A stretch of 49,316 bases of DNA from Rhizobium sp. (GTDB lineage Bacteria; Pseudomonadota; Alphaproteobacteria; Rhizobiales; Rhizobiaceae): the NCBI GenBank assembly GCA_003527225.1, contig DPXQ01000029.1:1-49316 (forward strand), in the 5' to 3' direction. Below the pieces are notes generated by a model, which worked only from the letters and a program-made list of their open reading frames with translations, did no database searches and was not told where the DNA came from. The position numbers and the translations under genes were made by a program. Of this stretch, positions 18,012 to 25,166 are shown in pieces. The first letter of the stretch is position 1. Each line of letters starts with the position of its first letter.

Positions 18012-19237
18012 TGGTTCTGCCCCTTCGTCACCGCCCAGATCGTCACCGGCATTAGCGACTTCCAGCCGAAATAGCGCCCGACCGGCGCGGCGCGCGCAAC
18101 CGAAATGCGGGTGAGTTCACCGCCGTAGTGGCTGCGCAGGTGAACCAATCTCGCTTCGCCTTCGATTGTCACGGCATTGGCAACAAGTCTGCCGCCAGCC
18201 GCAAGCGTCTCCCAGCAGGCTTCGAACACGCCGGCATGCGTCAGTCCGCCGCCGATGAAGACGACGTCGGGCGTGTCCAGCCCTTCCAGCCCTTCAGGCG
18301 CTCCCGCCTCGACGATGTGCAGGTCCGGAGTGCCGAGACCTTCGGCATTGGCGCGGATCATTGCTACGCGTTCAACTTTGGCCTCGATGGCGATCGCCTG
18401 CGTGCCCATGCCCGAGCGCATCCACTCGATCGCGATCGAACCGCAGCCGGCGCCGACATCCCAGAGCAATGCGTTCGGAAAGGGTGCCAACAGCGAAAGC
18501 GTCACCGCCCTCACCTCGCGCTTGGTCAATTGGCCGTCATGATGGAAGGCCTCGTCGGGAAGGCCGGGCATTGGAGAAAGGAGCGGGCCATCCCATGCAC
18601 AGTCGATGGCAAGCGTATTGAACTCCGACAACGCCGGACGCACTCTGACAATGTCTTCGGCAGTCATCGCAAGGACGCGTTCCTCCGCGCCGCCCAGATG
18701 TTCCAGCACACTGACCATTGAAGCGCCGAAGCCGCGTTCGACGAGAAGTGCCGCCGCCTTGTAGACGGTGTCGGAACCGGACGTCAGCGCCAGGATGCGG
18801 GCGCGCGGCAGGATATGCCGGCTGAGATGTGCAAGCGGACGCCCATGCAGGGATATCTGCGCGACCGACTGCAGCGGCCAGCCGAGCCTTGCCGCAGCGA
18901 GCGAGAAAGCCGAGGGAGACGGCAGGACGAGCATTTCCTCGGGCTCGACATATCGGCGTAGCGTCGCGCCGATACCGAAATGCATCGGGTCGCCGGTGGC
19001 GAGAACCGTCACTGGCGTGCCGCGCAGCTTCAAGACCTCGTCGAGCGTCTCGCGAAATCCCGCACCCCAGTTGAGAATGCGCTTCAGGCCCGGTAGCGCG
19101 CCGCCCTGCAGAACGGTTTCAAGGCGTTCGCCAACGACGACGGTTTCCGCCTGCCAGAGCACGGCCTGCGCTTCCGGCGTCAGGCTTGCAAGACCGTTAT
19201 CGCCGATACCGATGATGGTGAGCCAGGGCTTACTCAT
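18008..19237 (-). CDS. cobL: Precorrin-6B C5,15-methyltransferase (decarboxylating)
   Basis: A 409-residue fusion of a CbiE-type tetrapyrrole methylase (WLTIIGIGDNGLASLTPEA at the start; VLATGDPMHFGIGATLRRY near residue 80) with a CbiT-type methyltransferase/decarboxylase (ALLWDVGAGCGSIAIEWMRS near residue 255). It methylates C5 and C15 and removes the C12 acetate carboxyl. The ATG at 19237 overlaps cobH by eight bases and has GGGAGGG ten bases upstream; a longer in-frame start lies wholly within cobH and has no family similarity. Confidence 0.93.
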   Translation of the reverse strand: MSKPWLTIIGIGDNGLASLTPEAQAVLWQAETVVVGERLETVLQGGALPGLKRILNWGAGFRETLDEVLKLRGTPVTVLATGDPMHFGIGATLRRYVEPEEMLVLPSPSAFSLAAARLGWPLQSVAQISLHGRPLAHLSRHILPRARILALTSGSDTVYKAAALLVERGFGASMVSVLEHLGGAEERVLAMTAEDIVRVRPALSEFNTLAIDCAWDGPLLSPMPGLPDEAFHHDGQLTKREVRAVTLSLLAPFPNALLWDVGAGCGSIAIEWMRSGMGTQAIAIEAKVERVAMIRANAEGLGTPDLHIVEAGAPEGLEGLDTPDVVFIGGGLTHAGVFEACWETLAAGGRLVANAVTIEGEARLVHLRSHYGGELTRISVARAAPVGRYFGWKSLMPVTIWAVTKGQNQ

Positions 19238-19871
19238 TGGCGCCGAGCCCTCCCGCAAGAGCGTTGACCGCGGCCGACGCCATGGCCGAACCGCCACGGC
19301 GCCCGCGCACTGCGATGTAAGACACACCGCGCGGATCAGCGATCAGCGCCTGCTTCGATTCCGCAGCGCCGACAAAACCGACCGGAAAGCCGAGGATGAG
19401 GGCCGGCTTAGGAGCGCCGGCATCGAACCGTTCGAGAAGCCGGAACAGAGCCGTCGGCGCGTTGCCGATCGCAACCACTGCACCGGCCAGTTTTTCATCC
19501 CAGAGATCGACCTGAGCCGCCGAACGGGTGTTGCCGATCTCTATCGCCCTCGGCCGAACACGCTCGTCATTGAGCAGGCAGATCACATCGTTTTCTGCGG
19601 GAAGCAAACGGCGGATCACGCCATGCCGGACCATTTCCGCGTCACAGAGCACCGGCGCGCCGGACCGGAGCGCGGATGCTCCCGCTTCATAGGCACCAGG
19701 CGAGAACGTGACGTCATCTGCGAGATCCGTCATGCCGCAGGCATGGATCAAACGGATCGCCAGAGCCTCCATCCCACCCGAAAACCGCGACAGATCGGCC
19801 TCCCGCCGGATCGTCTCAAAGGACTGGCGGTAGATCTCGGCGGGCTCGCGGATGTATTCGAGAGGGTCCAA
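19230..19871 (-). CDS. cobH: Precorrin-8X methylmutase
   Basis: A 213-residue methylmutase that moves the methyl group from C11 to C12, giving hydrogenobyrinate (or cobyrinate). The catalytic His43 is in AIRLIHACGMTDLADDV, matching the position known for CobH. PVLCDAEMVRHGV, IAIGNAPTALFRLLE and GFPVGFVGAAESKQAL are further family motifs. It starts six bases after the cbiX stop and overlaps cobL by eight bases. Confidence 0.94.
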   Translation of the reverse strand: MDPLEYIREPAEIYRQSFETIRREADLSRFSGGMEALAIRLIHACGMTDLADDVTFSPGAYEAGASALRSGAPVLCDAEMVRHGVIRRLLPAENDVICLLNDERVRPRAIEIGNTRSAAQVDLWDEKLAGAVVAIGNAPTALFRLLERFDAGAPKPALILGFPVGFVGAAESKQALIADPRGVSYIAVRGRRGGSAMASAAVNALAGGLGANE

Positions 19872-19877
19872 GGAGCT

Positions 19878-21227
19878 TCACTTCTTCTTCATCGAGTTCG
19901 GACCGAGCGGATGATCCGCATGCGGGTACGGTGCGTGATGGTGCCCATGGTCGTGGCTGTGACCATGGGAATGATCGTGGTCATGCCTGTGACCGTGGCG
20001 ATGTTCATGGCCATGGTGATCATGATCGTTGCCATGATGGTGGTCATGGTCATGACCGTGATGATGGCCGCAGCCGCAGTTCGGGCCGTGTTCATGGACA
20101 TGCGGCTTGCCGCTCGACGGCGCGTTCATCACGGCGTCGAGTTCGGCATCGGGCGCCGCGTTCATCAGGTGACCGTATTTGCCGCCGAGCGCCGTCGATG
20201 GCGCATAGTCGAAGGCCGGTTCGAGTTCGTTCGGCTCGGCATGGGAATGGACCGGCGTCCAGGGTAGACCATGTTCCTTGCAGAACTCGGGATCGCGGCA
20301 CGACGCATCGCAATCGCCCTTGCACGGACAGTCTTCCAGACCGCCGCCGATGCCTTCGACGTGGTGGTGATGGCTTTCCTGCGGCTGGCCGATATCGGCC
20401 TCGAAGCCCAGCACCTGTTCGCGGTATTTGCACATCTGGCAGTTCATCACCGCCGCACCTTCGAGAATTTCCTTCACGCGTTCCTGGAAGGCGTCGAGCA
20501 CCAGCGGGTGGTCGTTAAGGTAGCTCGCCTTCACGAACTGGATATCCGGATGGCGCGCCGCCACTTCGTCAGTGTAGGAATAGATGCGCTTCACCAGCAC
20601 GCCGGTGAAGAGGAAATACGGGAAGACGATGATGCGCTTGTAGCCGAGCTTGGCGGCGTGCGTCAGCCCCGGCTCAACGAGCGGAAAGGTCACGCCCGAA
20701 TAGCAGGTCTCGCCCCAGCCGAAACCCATGCCTTCCCAGAGCATGCGCATCACCTTGGTGGCATTGGAATTGGCATCCGGATCGGAAGAACCACGCCCGA
20801 CGACCATCAGAAGCGTATCATGCTTGTCGACGAAACCGAGGGTTTCGTTCGCCTCGTTGACGGCCTCTTGTATCCGGTCGCCGGCGGCGCGGATCATCTT
20901 CAGGTCGATGCCGAGTTCTCGGCCATAATTGATGACCATGCCCGGATTCTGCGCCTGATAGGTGTTGAGCACAGAGGGAATGTCGTTCTTGGCATGACCG
21001 GCGGCAAACAGCATGCCGGGAATGGCCAGCACCCGCGTCACCCCCTGCTCCCGCAGCCTGTCCAGCCCCGCCGAAATCACGGGATTGCAGAATTCGAGAT
21101 AGCCGTATTCGACCGGCATGTCGGGGTTTCTGGCGCGCAGCGCTTCGGCGATGACGGCGAATTCCCGCGCCGCGTTCTGATTGCGGCTGCCGTGGCCGCA
21201 CACCATTATCCCTAGTTTTTCAGCCAT
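19878..21227 (-). CDS. cbiX: Sirohydrochlorin cobaltochelatase CbiX, long form with Cys- and His-rich tail
   Basis: A 449-residue chelatase. Residues 1-260 form the two-lobed CbiX fold with metal-site His12 (GHGSRNQNA) and His78 (FAAGHAKND). MNCQMCKYR at 261-269 carries the MXCXXC pattern reported for iron-sulfur-bearing CbiX. A Cys cluster follows (300, 302, 306, 310, 316; CPCKGDCDASCRDPEFC). Residues 376-438 hold about 30 His, mostly alternating with Asp and Gly, probably a cobalt store or delivery arm. It inserts Co into sirohydrochlorin, the early step of the anaerobic route. A structured leader of about 155 bases precedes it. Confidence 0.88.
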   Translation of the reverse strand: MAEKLGIMVCGHGSRNQNAAREFAVIAEALRARNPDMPVEYGYLEFCNPVISAGLDRLREQGVTRVLAIPGMLFAAGHAKNDIPSVLNTYQAQNPGMVINYGRELGIDLKMIRAAGDRIQEAVNEANETLGFVDKHDTLLMVVGRGSSDPDANSNATKVMRMLWEGMGFGWGETCYSGVTFPLVEPGLTHAAKLGYKRIIVFPYFLFTGVLVKRIYSYTDEVAARHPDIQFVKASYLNDHPLVLDAFQERVKEILEGAAVMNCQMCKYREQVLGFEADIGQPQESHHHHVEGIGGGLEDCPCKGDCDASCRDPEFCKEHGLPWTPVHSHAEPNELEPAFDYAPSTALGGKYGHLMNAAPDAELDAVMNAPSSGKPHVHEHGPNCGCGHHHGHDHDHHHGNDHDHHGHEHRHGHRHDHDHSHGHSHDHGHHHAPYPHADHPLGPNSMKKK

Positions 21228-21385
21228 TTTCCGGCCTCCCTGCTTCGTCAGAACGTCATGTACGAAGCGCCAGAACCTGAAAAGGTTCTGCGGCCATTGG
21301 GACAGCTCCGGACTTGGCCCCCGACTTGGGTCGGCCGCACCGGACTATTTCCAGCCTGTCAAACAGGCGCCGTCGCACATTGGGC
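21228..21385 (-). promoter_or_regulatory. Structured 5' leader of cbiX with competing hairpins
   Basis: Between the candidate promoter and the ATG the minus-strand RNA can form four elements: a 15-base hairpin (21354-21368), a tiered stem (GACAG 21356-21360 with CTGTC 21301-21305; TCCGG 21340-21344 with CCGGA 21307-21311; tip 21321-21334), a perfect 8-bp hairpin (21271-21290) and a 7-bp hairpin (21242-21268). The first two share 21356-21360 and exclude each other. GGGAGG lies seven bases before the ATG. I see no cobalamin (B12) box, so the effector, if any, is unknown. Confidence 0.5.
21256..21297 (-). other. Possible 13-codon leader peptide upstream of cbiX
   Basis: An ATG at 21297, eight bases after GGAG, opens a 13-codon frame (MAAEPFQVLALRT) spanning the 8-bp hairpin of the leader. 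Its TGA overlaps a second ATG (21259) that opens a three-codon frame (MTF) ending at 21248. Both could be chance; translation could couple to folding of the leader. Confidence 0.25.
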
Positions 21386-21388
21386 AGA

Positions 21389-21417
21389 GGTTTAGCGGAG
21401 CAGGAGGATACGGTCAA
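21389..21417 (-). promoter_or_regulatory. Candidate promoter of cbiX
   Basis: Minus-strand TTGACC (21417-21412) and TAAACC (21394-21389) are separated by 17 bases, giving a transcription start near 21382 and a leader of about 155 bases. It is the best sigma-70-like match in the divergent gap of 317 bases between cbiX and the TSUP gene. Confidence 0.4.
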
Positions 21418-21502
21418 ACCGGATTGCGCCGGAATATGTGGAGGATGCGGCAGATCGGCCATTTGGACGTTGTCAAGCATCGGCAAGCCGGTTGTCGCCC
21501 GC

Positions 21503-21526
21503 ATTGCACTGGTGCAAGAGTGCAAT
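21503..21526. promoter_or_regulatory. Operator-like cluster of TTGCAC/GTGCAA half-sites
   Basis: ATTGCACTGGTGCAAGAGTGCAAT contains one TTGCAC and two GTGCAA half-sites with two-base spacers, so the inverted pairs overlap. It lies 19 bases before the proposed start of the TSUP permease gene and is the only marked symmetry on that side of the divergent gap. The binding protein is unknown. Confidence 0.35.
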
Positions 21527-21544
21527 CTGCTCCATCCATCCACC

Positions 21545-22342
21545 TTGAGTCGTTTCGTGACCGATCTCGCCTTTCATGCGCTCCTTCTGCTTTTCATCGC
21601 CGCTTTCGTTGCCGGGTTCATCGACTCGATTGCCGGCGGTGGCGGGTTGATCACAATTCCGGCCATGCTGATTGCCGGCATCCCTCCCCTGGAAACGCTC
21701 GGCACCAACAAGCTCCAATCACAATTCGGCGCCGCCTCGGCGACGATCGCCTATGCGCGCAAAGGCCATGTCGATCTCAAGGCCCAATTGCCGATGGCGG
21801 CCATGGCCGTGTTCGGAGGCGCTGTGGGCGCGGTAATGGCGACGATCGTTCCGACGGAAGTCCTTCGCGTCCTTCTGCCGTTCCTGCTGGTGGCAATCGC
21901 GCTGTATTTCGCGCTCAAGCCAAGCCTCAGCGACGACGACCGCCACCGCCGTATAAGCCACTTTGTCTTCGGAATGACCTTCGTGCCGCTGATCGGCTTC
22001 TATGACGGCATATTCGGACCGGGCACTGGGTCCTTCTTCATGCTGGCCTTCGTGTCGCTTGCCGGCTTCGGCATGCTGAAGGCGACCGCCCACACCAAGC
22101 TTCTCAATCTCGGCTCCAATGCTGGCGCCTTCCTCGTCTTCCTGGCGAGCGGCGTCGTCCTATGGAAGGTCGGCCTTCTGATGGGCCTCGGTCAGTTCCT
22201 CGGCGCCCAGGCCGGCTCGAAGCTGGCGATGAAGAACGGCGCCCGGATCATCCGCCCGCTTCTCGTCGTCACGTGCCTCGCCCTTGCGATAAAACTGCTA
22301 TCCGATCCGGCAAATCCGGCGAGAGTCTGGATGGGCGTCTGA
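21545..22342 (+). CDS. TSUP (TauE/SafE) family membrane permease
   Basis: About 265 residues with repeated hydrophobic segments and the TSUP signature FVAGFIDSIAGGGGLITIPA near residues 20-40, then GTNKLQSQFGAASATIAYAR and a second-half GFYDGIFGPGTGSFF motif. The family exports sulfite, sulfonates and related anions; a substrate cannot be assigned. The start is uncertain: I use a TTG at 21545, which gives the usual short amino terminus, with GTG at 21557 as the alternative; neither has a clear ribosome binding site. It diverges from cbiX. Position inside the cob locus does not by itself show a link to cobalt. Confidence 0.8.
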   Translation: MSRFVTDLAFHALLLLFIAAFVAGFIDSIAGGGGLITIPAMLIAGIPPLETLGTNKLQSQFGAASATIAYARKGHVDLKAQLPMAAMAVFGGAVGAVMATIVPTEVLRVLLPFLLVAIALYFALKPSLSDDDRHRRISHFVFGMTFVPLIGFYDGIFGPGTGSFFMLAFVSLAGFGMLKATAHTKLLNLGSNAGAFLVFLASGVVLWKVGLLMGLGQFLGAQAGSKLAMKNGARIIRPLLVVTCLALAIKLLSDPANPARVWMGV

Positions 22343-22440
22343 GGCCCTTTCCTTTATCTCCGAGGTAATTGAAGTTGCGGTCGCTTCGGCCCGATGATCA
22401 GAGTGCCTGCAAGACAGGCGCAACCGAAGGAGTGACCATC

Positions 22441-22767
22441 ATGACCGATTTCAACACGCTCGCCGAACGCTACGTCGCCGTCTGGAACGAAACCGACGCA
22501 GCGAGGCGCAAGGCCCTGATCGCAGAGACCTTTGCCGAGGACAGCTTCTACGTCGACCCGCTGATGCAAGCCGTCGGGCGCGATCAGCTCGCAGATCTCT
22601 TCGTGCCATTGCGAATAATGGTCGGCGACCGTGAATTATCGCTGATTTCGATGACCAGCGTGTTCGGCACGGCGACCGACATCGAATTGTCCGAGCTGAC
22701 GCTCGAAACCTTCCTGCCGGCGAATCCGACCTCGGCGGAAATCTTGCGGACACTCCTCAACGCCTGA
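22441..22767 (+). CDS. NTF2/SnoaL-like small protein, possibly chimeric
   Basis: A 108-residue protein. Residues 1-55 (TLAERYVAVWNETDAARRKA, then AEDSFYVDPLMQAVGRDQLA) fit the first half of SnoaL-like NTF2-fold proteins. The remainder (from VPLRIMVGDRELSL to the end) does not continue as that family does, and no continuation is visible in the other frames. It may be a shortened or recombined gene. The ATG at 22441 has GAAGGAG eight bases upstream. The leader has a GCCTG/CAGGC hairpin (22402-22417) and a CTTCGG stretch able to pair with CCGAAG at the ribosome binding site. Confidence 0.6.
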   Translation: MTDFNTLAERYVAVWNETDAARRKALIAETFAEDSFYVDPLMQAVGRDQLADLFVPLRIMVGDRELSLISMTSVFGTATDIELSELTLETFLPANPTSAEILRTLLNA

Positions 22768-22885
22768 ACAGCGTCAGAAGACCGCGATCAGCACCGCGCC
22801 ACCGCCGATCATGGCGACGCGGGCCCATGCGGCAAACGTCACAGGTTTCGTGTATAGTCGAGTGACCGCCGCAGGAGGAATAGAC

Positions 22886-24475
22886 ATGATCAAGACAATG
22901 GAGCGGACAATCAAAAGCATTTGCTGCACCGGTTTCCGTTTTCTGTTCTTTCCGGTGATGCTTCTGGCCATCGAGTCACATGCAGGCAACGCACAACCCT
23001 TCGAGCCCGTGACAAAGGAGAAGGTGATGGCAGCCCTCCCCAAGCTGGAGGAGATGGCCAGGCGGATCGTGGACAACGACGGGGTTCCTGGGCTATCGAT
23101 CGCCGTCGTCTTTCAGGACGAGGTGGTTTACCTGAAAGGCTTTGGCATCAGGGAAGAAGGCAAGAGCGGACCGGTCGATGCCGATACCGTGTTCCAGCTA
23201 GCCTCGCTCTCGAAGCCGCTCGCTTCCACAGTCGCCGCAGCGATCATCGGTGAGGGCGCGGTGAGTTGGGATACGCGCATCGCGGAAATAGACCCAAGGT
23301 TCAAGCTCAACGAAGCCTATCCGACCGAGCAGGTGACTGTACGCGATCTTTTCAGTCACCGGAGCGGCCTGCCAGGAGGCGCCGGAAATGAACTCGAAGG
23401 GCTCGGCTATGACCGCGACGACATTCTCCACCGACTCCGTCTGGTCCAGCCGTCGAGCAGCTTCCGTTCGGGCTATTCCTACAGCAATTTTGGCCTTACC
23501 GAGGGCGCGGTTGCGGTGGCAAAAGCAGCAGGCATGAGCTGGGAGGATGCGGCCGCAGCCAAGCTCTATGAGCCGCTTGGCATGTCCTCCACCAGCTCGC
23601 GTTATGCGGACTTCCTCGCTCGCCCGAACCGCGCCACCCTCCACGCAAGGCTCGACGGTAAATGGCAGGCACTCGCCAAACGTGACCCCGATCCGCAGTC
23701 ACCTGCCGGCGGTGTCAGTTCCAACGCGCGGGATCTCGCTCAATGGATGCGCCTTCAACTCGGCAACGGAAAATACAATGGCAAGCAACTCATCGATGTG
23801 GATGCCATCGCACAGACTCATGTGCCGCACATGCAACACGGCAAGAACCCGGTAACCGGCACCCCATCTTTCTATGGTCTCGGGTGGAACGTGGGTTATG
23901 GCCGCTACGGTGAAATCTGGAGCCACGCTGGAGCGTTCAGCCATGGCGCACGCACTGTCGTCAATTTGCTTCCTGCAGAGCAACTTGGGATCGCGGTCCT
24001 TTCCAACGCCTTCCCGACCGGTGCTCCCGAGGGGCTTGCAGACACATTCTTCGACCTTGTGGTCGCGGGACAGGCGACACGGGAATGGCTCACCGACTGG
24101 AACGGAGTCTATGATCAGCTCTTCGGGCCGGCGATTGAAGCTGCGGTCAAGCGCTACGGGACGCCGCCGGCCGCACCGCTATCGGCTCTTCCGCTTTCGT
24201 CTTACGCCGGAACCTACGCCAACACGTATATCGGGCAAGCTTTCGTCGCAGAGACGAACGGCCAGCTTGAAATCCGGCTTGGACCGGATGGCAAGTCGGT
24301 TTTCCCTCTCACCCATTTCGACCGCGACATCTTCACCTATCGCCCCTATGCGGAGATGCCGGCGATGCCCTTTGCCATTGCGTTCGAGATCGGACCGGAC
24401 CGGAAGGCGATCCGGGTCAAGATCGACGACCTGAACGAATTCGGGCTCGGCGAGCTTACACGTACGGCAGACTGA
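22886..24475 (+). CDS. Secreted serine beta-lactamase-like / penicillin-binding-like hydrolase (class C fold)
   Basis: A 529-residue protein with a hydrophobic signal region (about residues 11-36, possible cleavage near GNAQ) followed by a beta-lactamase/AmpC-like domain. The active site is Ser107-x-x-Lys110 (LASLSKP), Tyr199-x-Asn201 (SYSNFG) and HAG at 347-349. A carboxy-terminal domain from about residue 430 is common in the wider family of esterases and D-aminopeptidases. The family does not imply antibiotic resistance. AGGAGGAA lies before the ATG at 22886. It converges with cobO across 35 bases. Confidence 0.82.
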   Translation: MIKTMERTIKSICCTGFRFLFFPVMLLAIESHAGNAQPFEPVTKEKVMAALPKLEEMARRIVDNDGVPGLSIAVVFQDEVVYLKGFGIREEGKSGPVDADTVFQLASLSKPLASTVAAAIIGEGAVSWDTRIAEIDPRFKLNEAYPTEQVTVRDLFSHRSGLPGGAGNELEGLGYDRDDILHRLRLVQPSSSFRSGYSYSNFGLTEGAVAVAKAAGMSWEDAAAAKLYEPLGMSSTSSRYADFLARPNRATLHARLDGKWQALAKRDPDPQSPAGGVSSNARDLAQWMRLQLGNGKYNGKQLIDVDAIAQTHVPHMQHGKNPVTGTPSFYGLGWNVGYGRYGEIWSHAGAFSHGARTVVNLLPAEQLGIAVLSNAFPTGAPEGLADTFFDLVVAGQATREWLTDWNGVYDQLFGPAIEAAVKRYGTPPAAPLSALPLSSYAGTYANTYIGQAFVAETNGQLEIRLGPDGKSVFPLTHFDRDIFTYRPYAEMPAMPFAIAFEIGPDRKAIRVKIDDLNEFGLGELTRTAD

Positions 24476-24510
24476 GCACCGCAGGTTCCGGTCGCCCCCG
24501 TCCACGCTGG

Positions 24511-25143
24511 CTAAAACTCTACCCCGATCTGCGCCTTGATGCCGGAGCGGAACGGGTGCTTCACCAGTTCCATCTCGGTCACAAGGTCGGCGATCTCGAT
24601 CAACTCGTCCTTGGCGTTACGGCCCGTCAATACGACATGCGTCATCGGCGGCTTCTCGTTCTTGAGGAATTCGACGACCTCGCCGATGTCGATATAGTCG
24701 TAGCGAAGCGCAATATTGATCTCGTCGAGCAGGACCATGGAATTGGACGGATCGCGGATCAGATCCTTGGCCTTTTCCCAGGCGGCCCTGGCCATGGCAA
24801 TGTCGCGCGCCTTGTCCTGGGTTTCCCAGGTAAATCCCTCGCCCATGGTGTGGAATTCGCAAATATCGGAGAAATGCTTGAGGATCAGATCCCGCTCGCC
24901 GGTCGACATCGCGCCTTTGATGAACTGCACAACCGCACATTTCTTGCCGTGAGCGATATGGCGGAAGATCATGCCGAAGGCGGCAGACGACTTGCCCTTG
25001 CCCTTGCCGGTATGGACGATGATAAGGCCCTTCTCGCCGGTCTTGGTGGCCATGATCTTTTGCCGTGCGGCCTTTTTCTTGGCCATCTTTTCCGCGTGAC
25101 GGGCGAGATCCTCGGGGGGGGCGCCGGAAAGTTCGTCGGTCAT
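24511..25143 (-). CDS. cobO: Cob(I)yrinic acid a,c-diamide adenosyltransferase
   Basis: A 210-residue CobO/BtuR-type ATP:corrinoid adenosyltransferase. The modified P-loop HTGKGKGKSS is at 44-53 and the conserved VLLDEINIALRYDYID near residue 140. It adds the upper 5'-deoxyadenosyl ligand. I start at the ATG at 25143, behind GGAGG; the frame is open further into cobN but that part is a shadow. It is the last gene of the riboswitch-controlled run cobP-cobW-cobN-cobO. Confidence 0.94.
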   Translation of the reverse strand: MTDELSGAPPEDLARHAEKMAKKKAARQKIMATKTGEKGLIIVHTGKGKGKSSAAFGMIFRHIAHGKKCAVVQFIKGAMSTGERDLILKHFSDICEFHTMGEGFTWETQDKARDIAMARAAWEKAKDLIRDPSNSMVLLDEINIALRYDYIDIGEVVEFLKNEKPPMTHVVLTGRNAKDELIEIADLVTEMELVKHPFRSGIKAQIGVEF

Positions 25144-25166
25144 GGTGTCATCCTCCAATTGTCGTT

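Noticed and set aside
19910..20085. Short tandem DNA repeats rich in CATGG/CATG
   Set aside because: They are the coding consequence of the His/Asp/Gly tail of CbiX and not a separate repeat element.
21228..21544. A second cobalamin riboswitch upstream of cbiX
   Set aside because: The B12 box and other conserved boxes are absent on both strands, although the leader is clearly structured; it is reported as an unclassified leader instead.
22774..22850. Possible 3' remnant of a membrane-protein gene on the minus strand (translation ends WARVAMIGGGAVLIAVF)
   Set aside because: Only about 24 residues look protein-like, the frame upstream is unconvincing and it overlaps the leader of the beta-lactamase-like gene. 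Too little to call a pseudogene.
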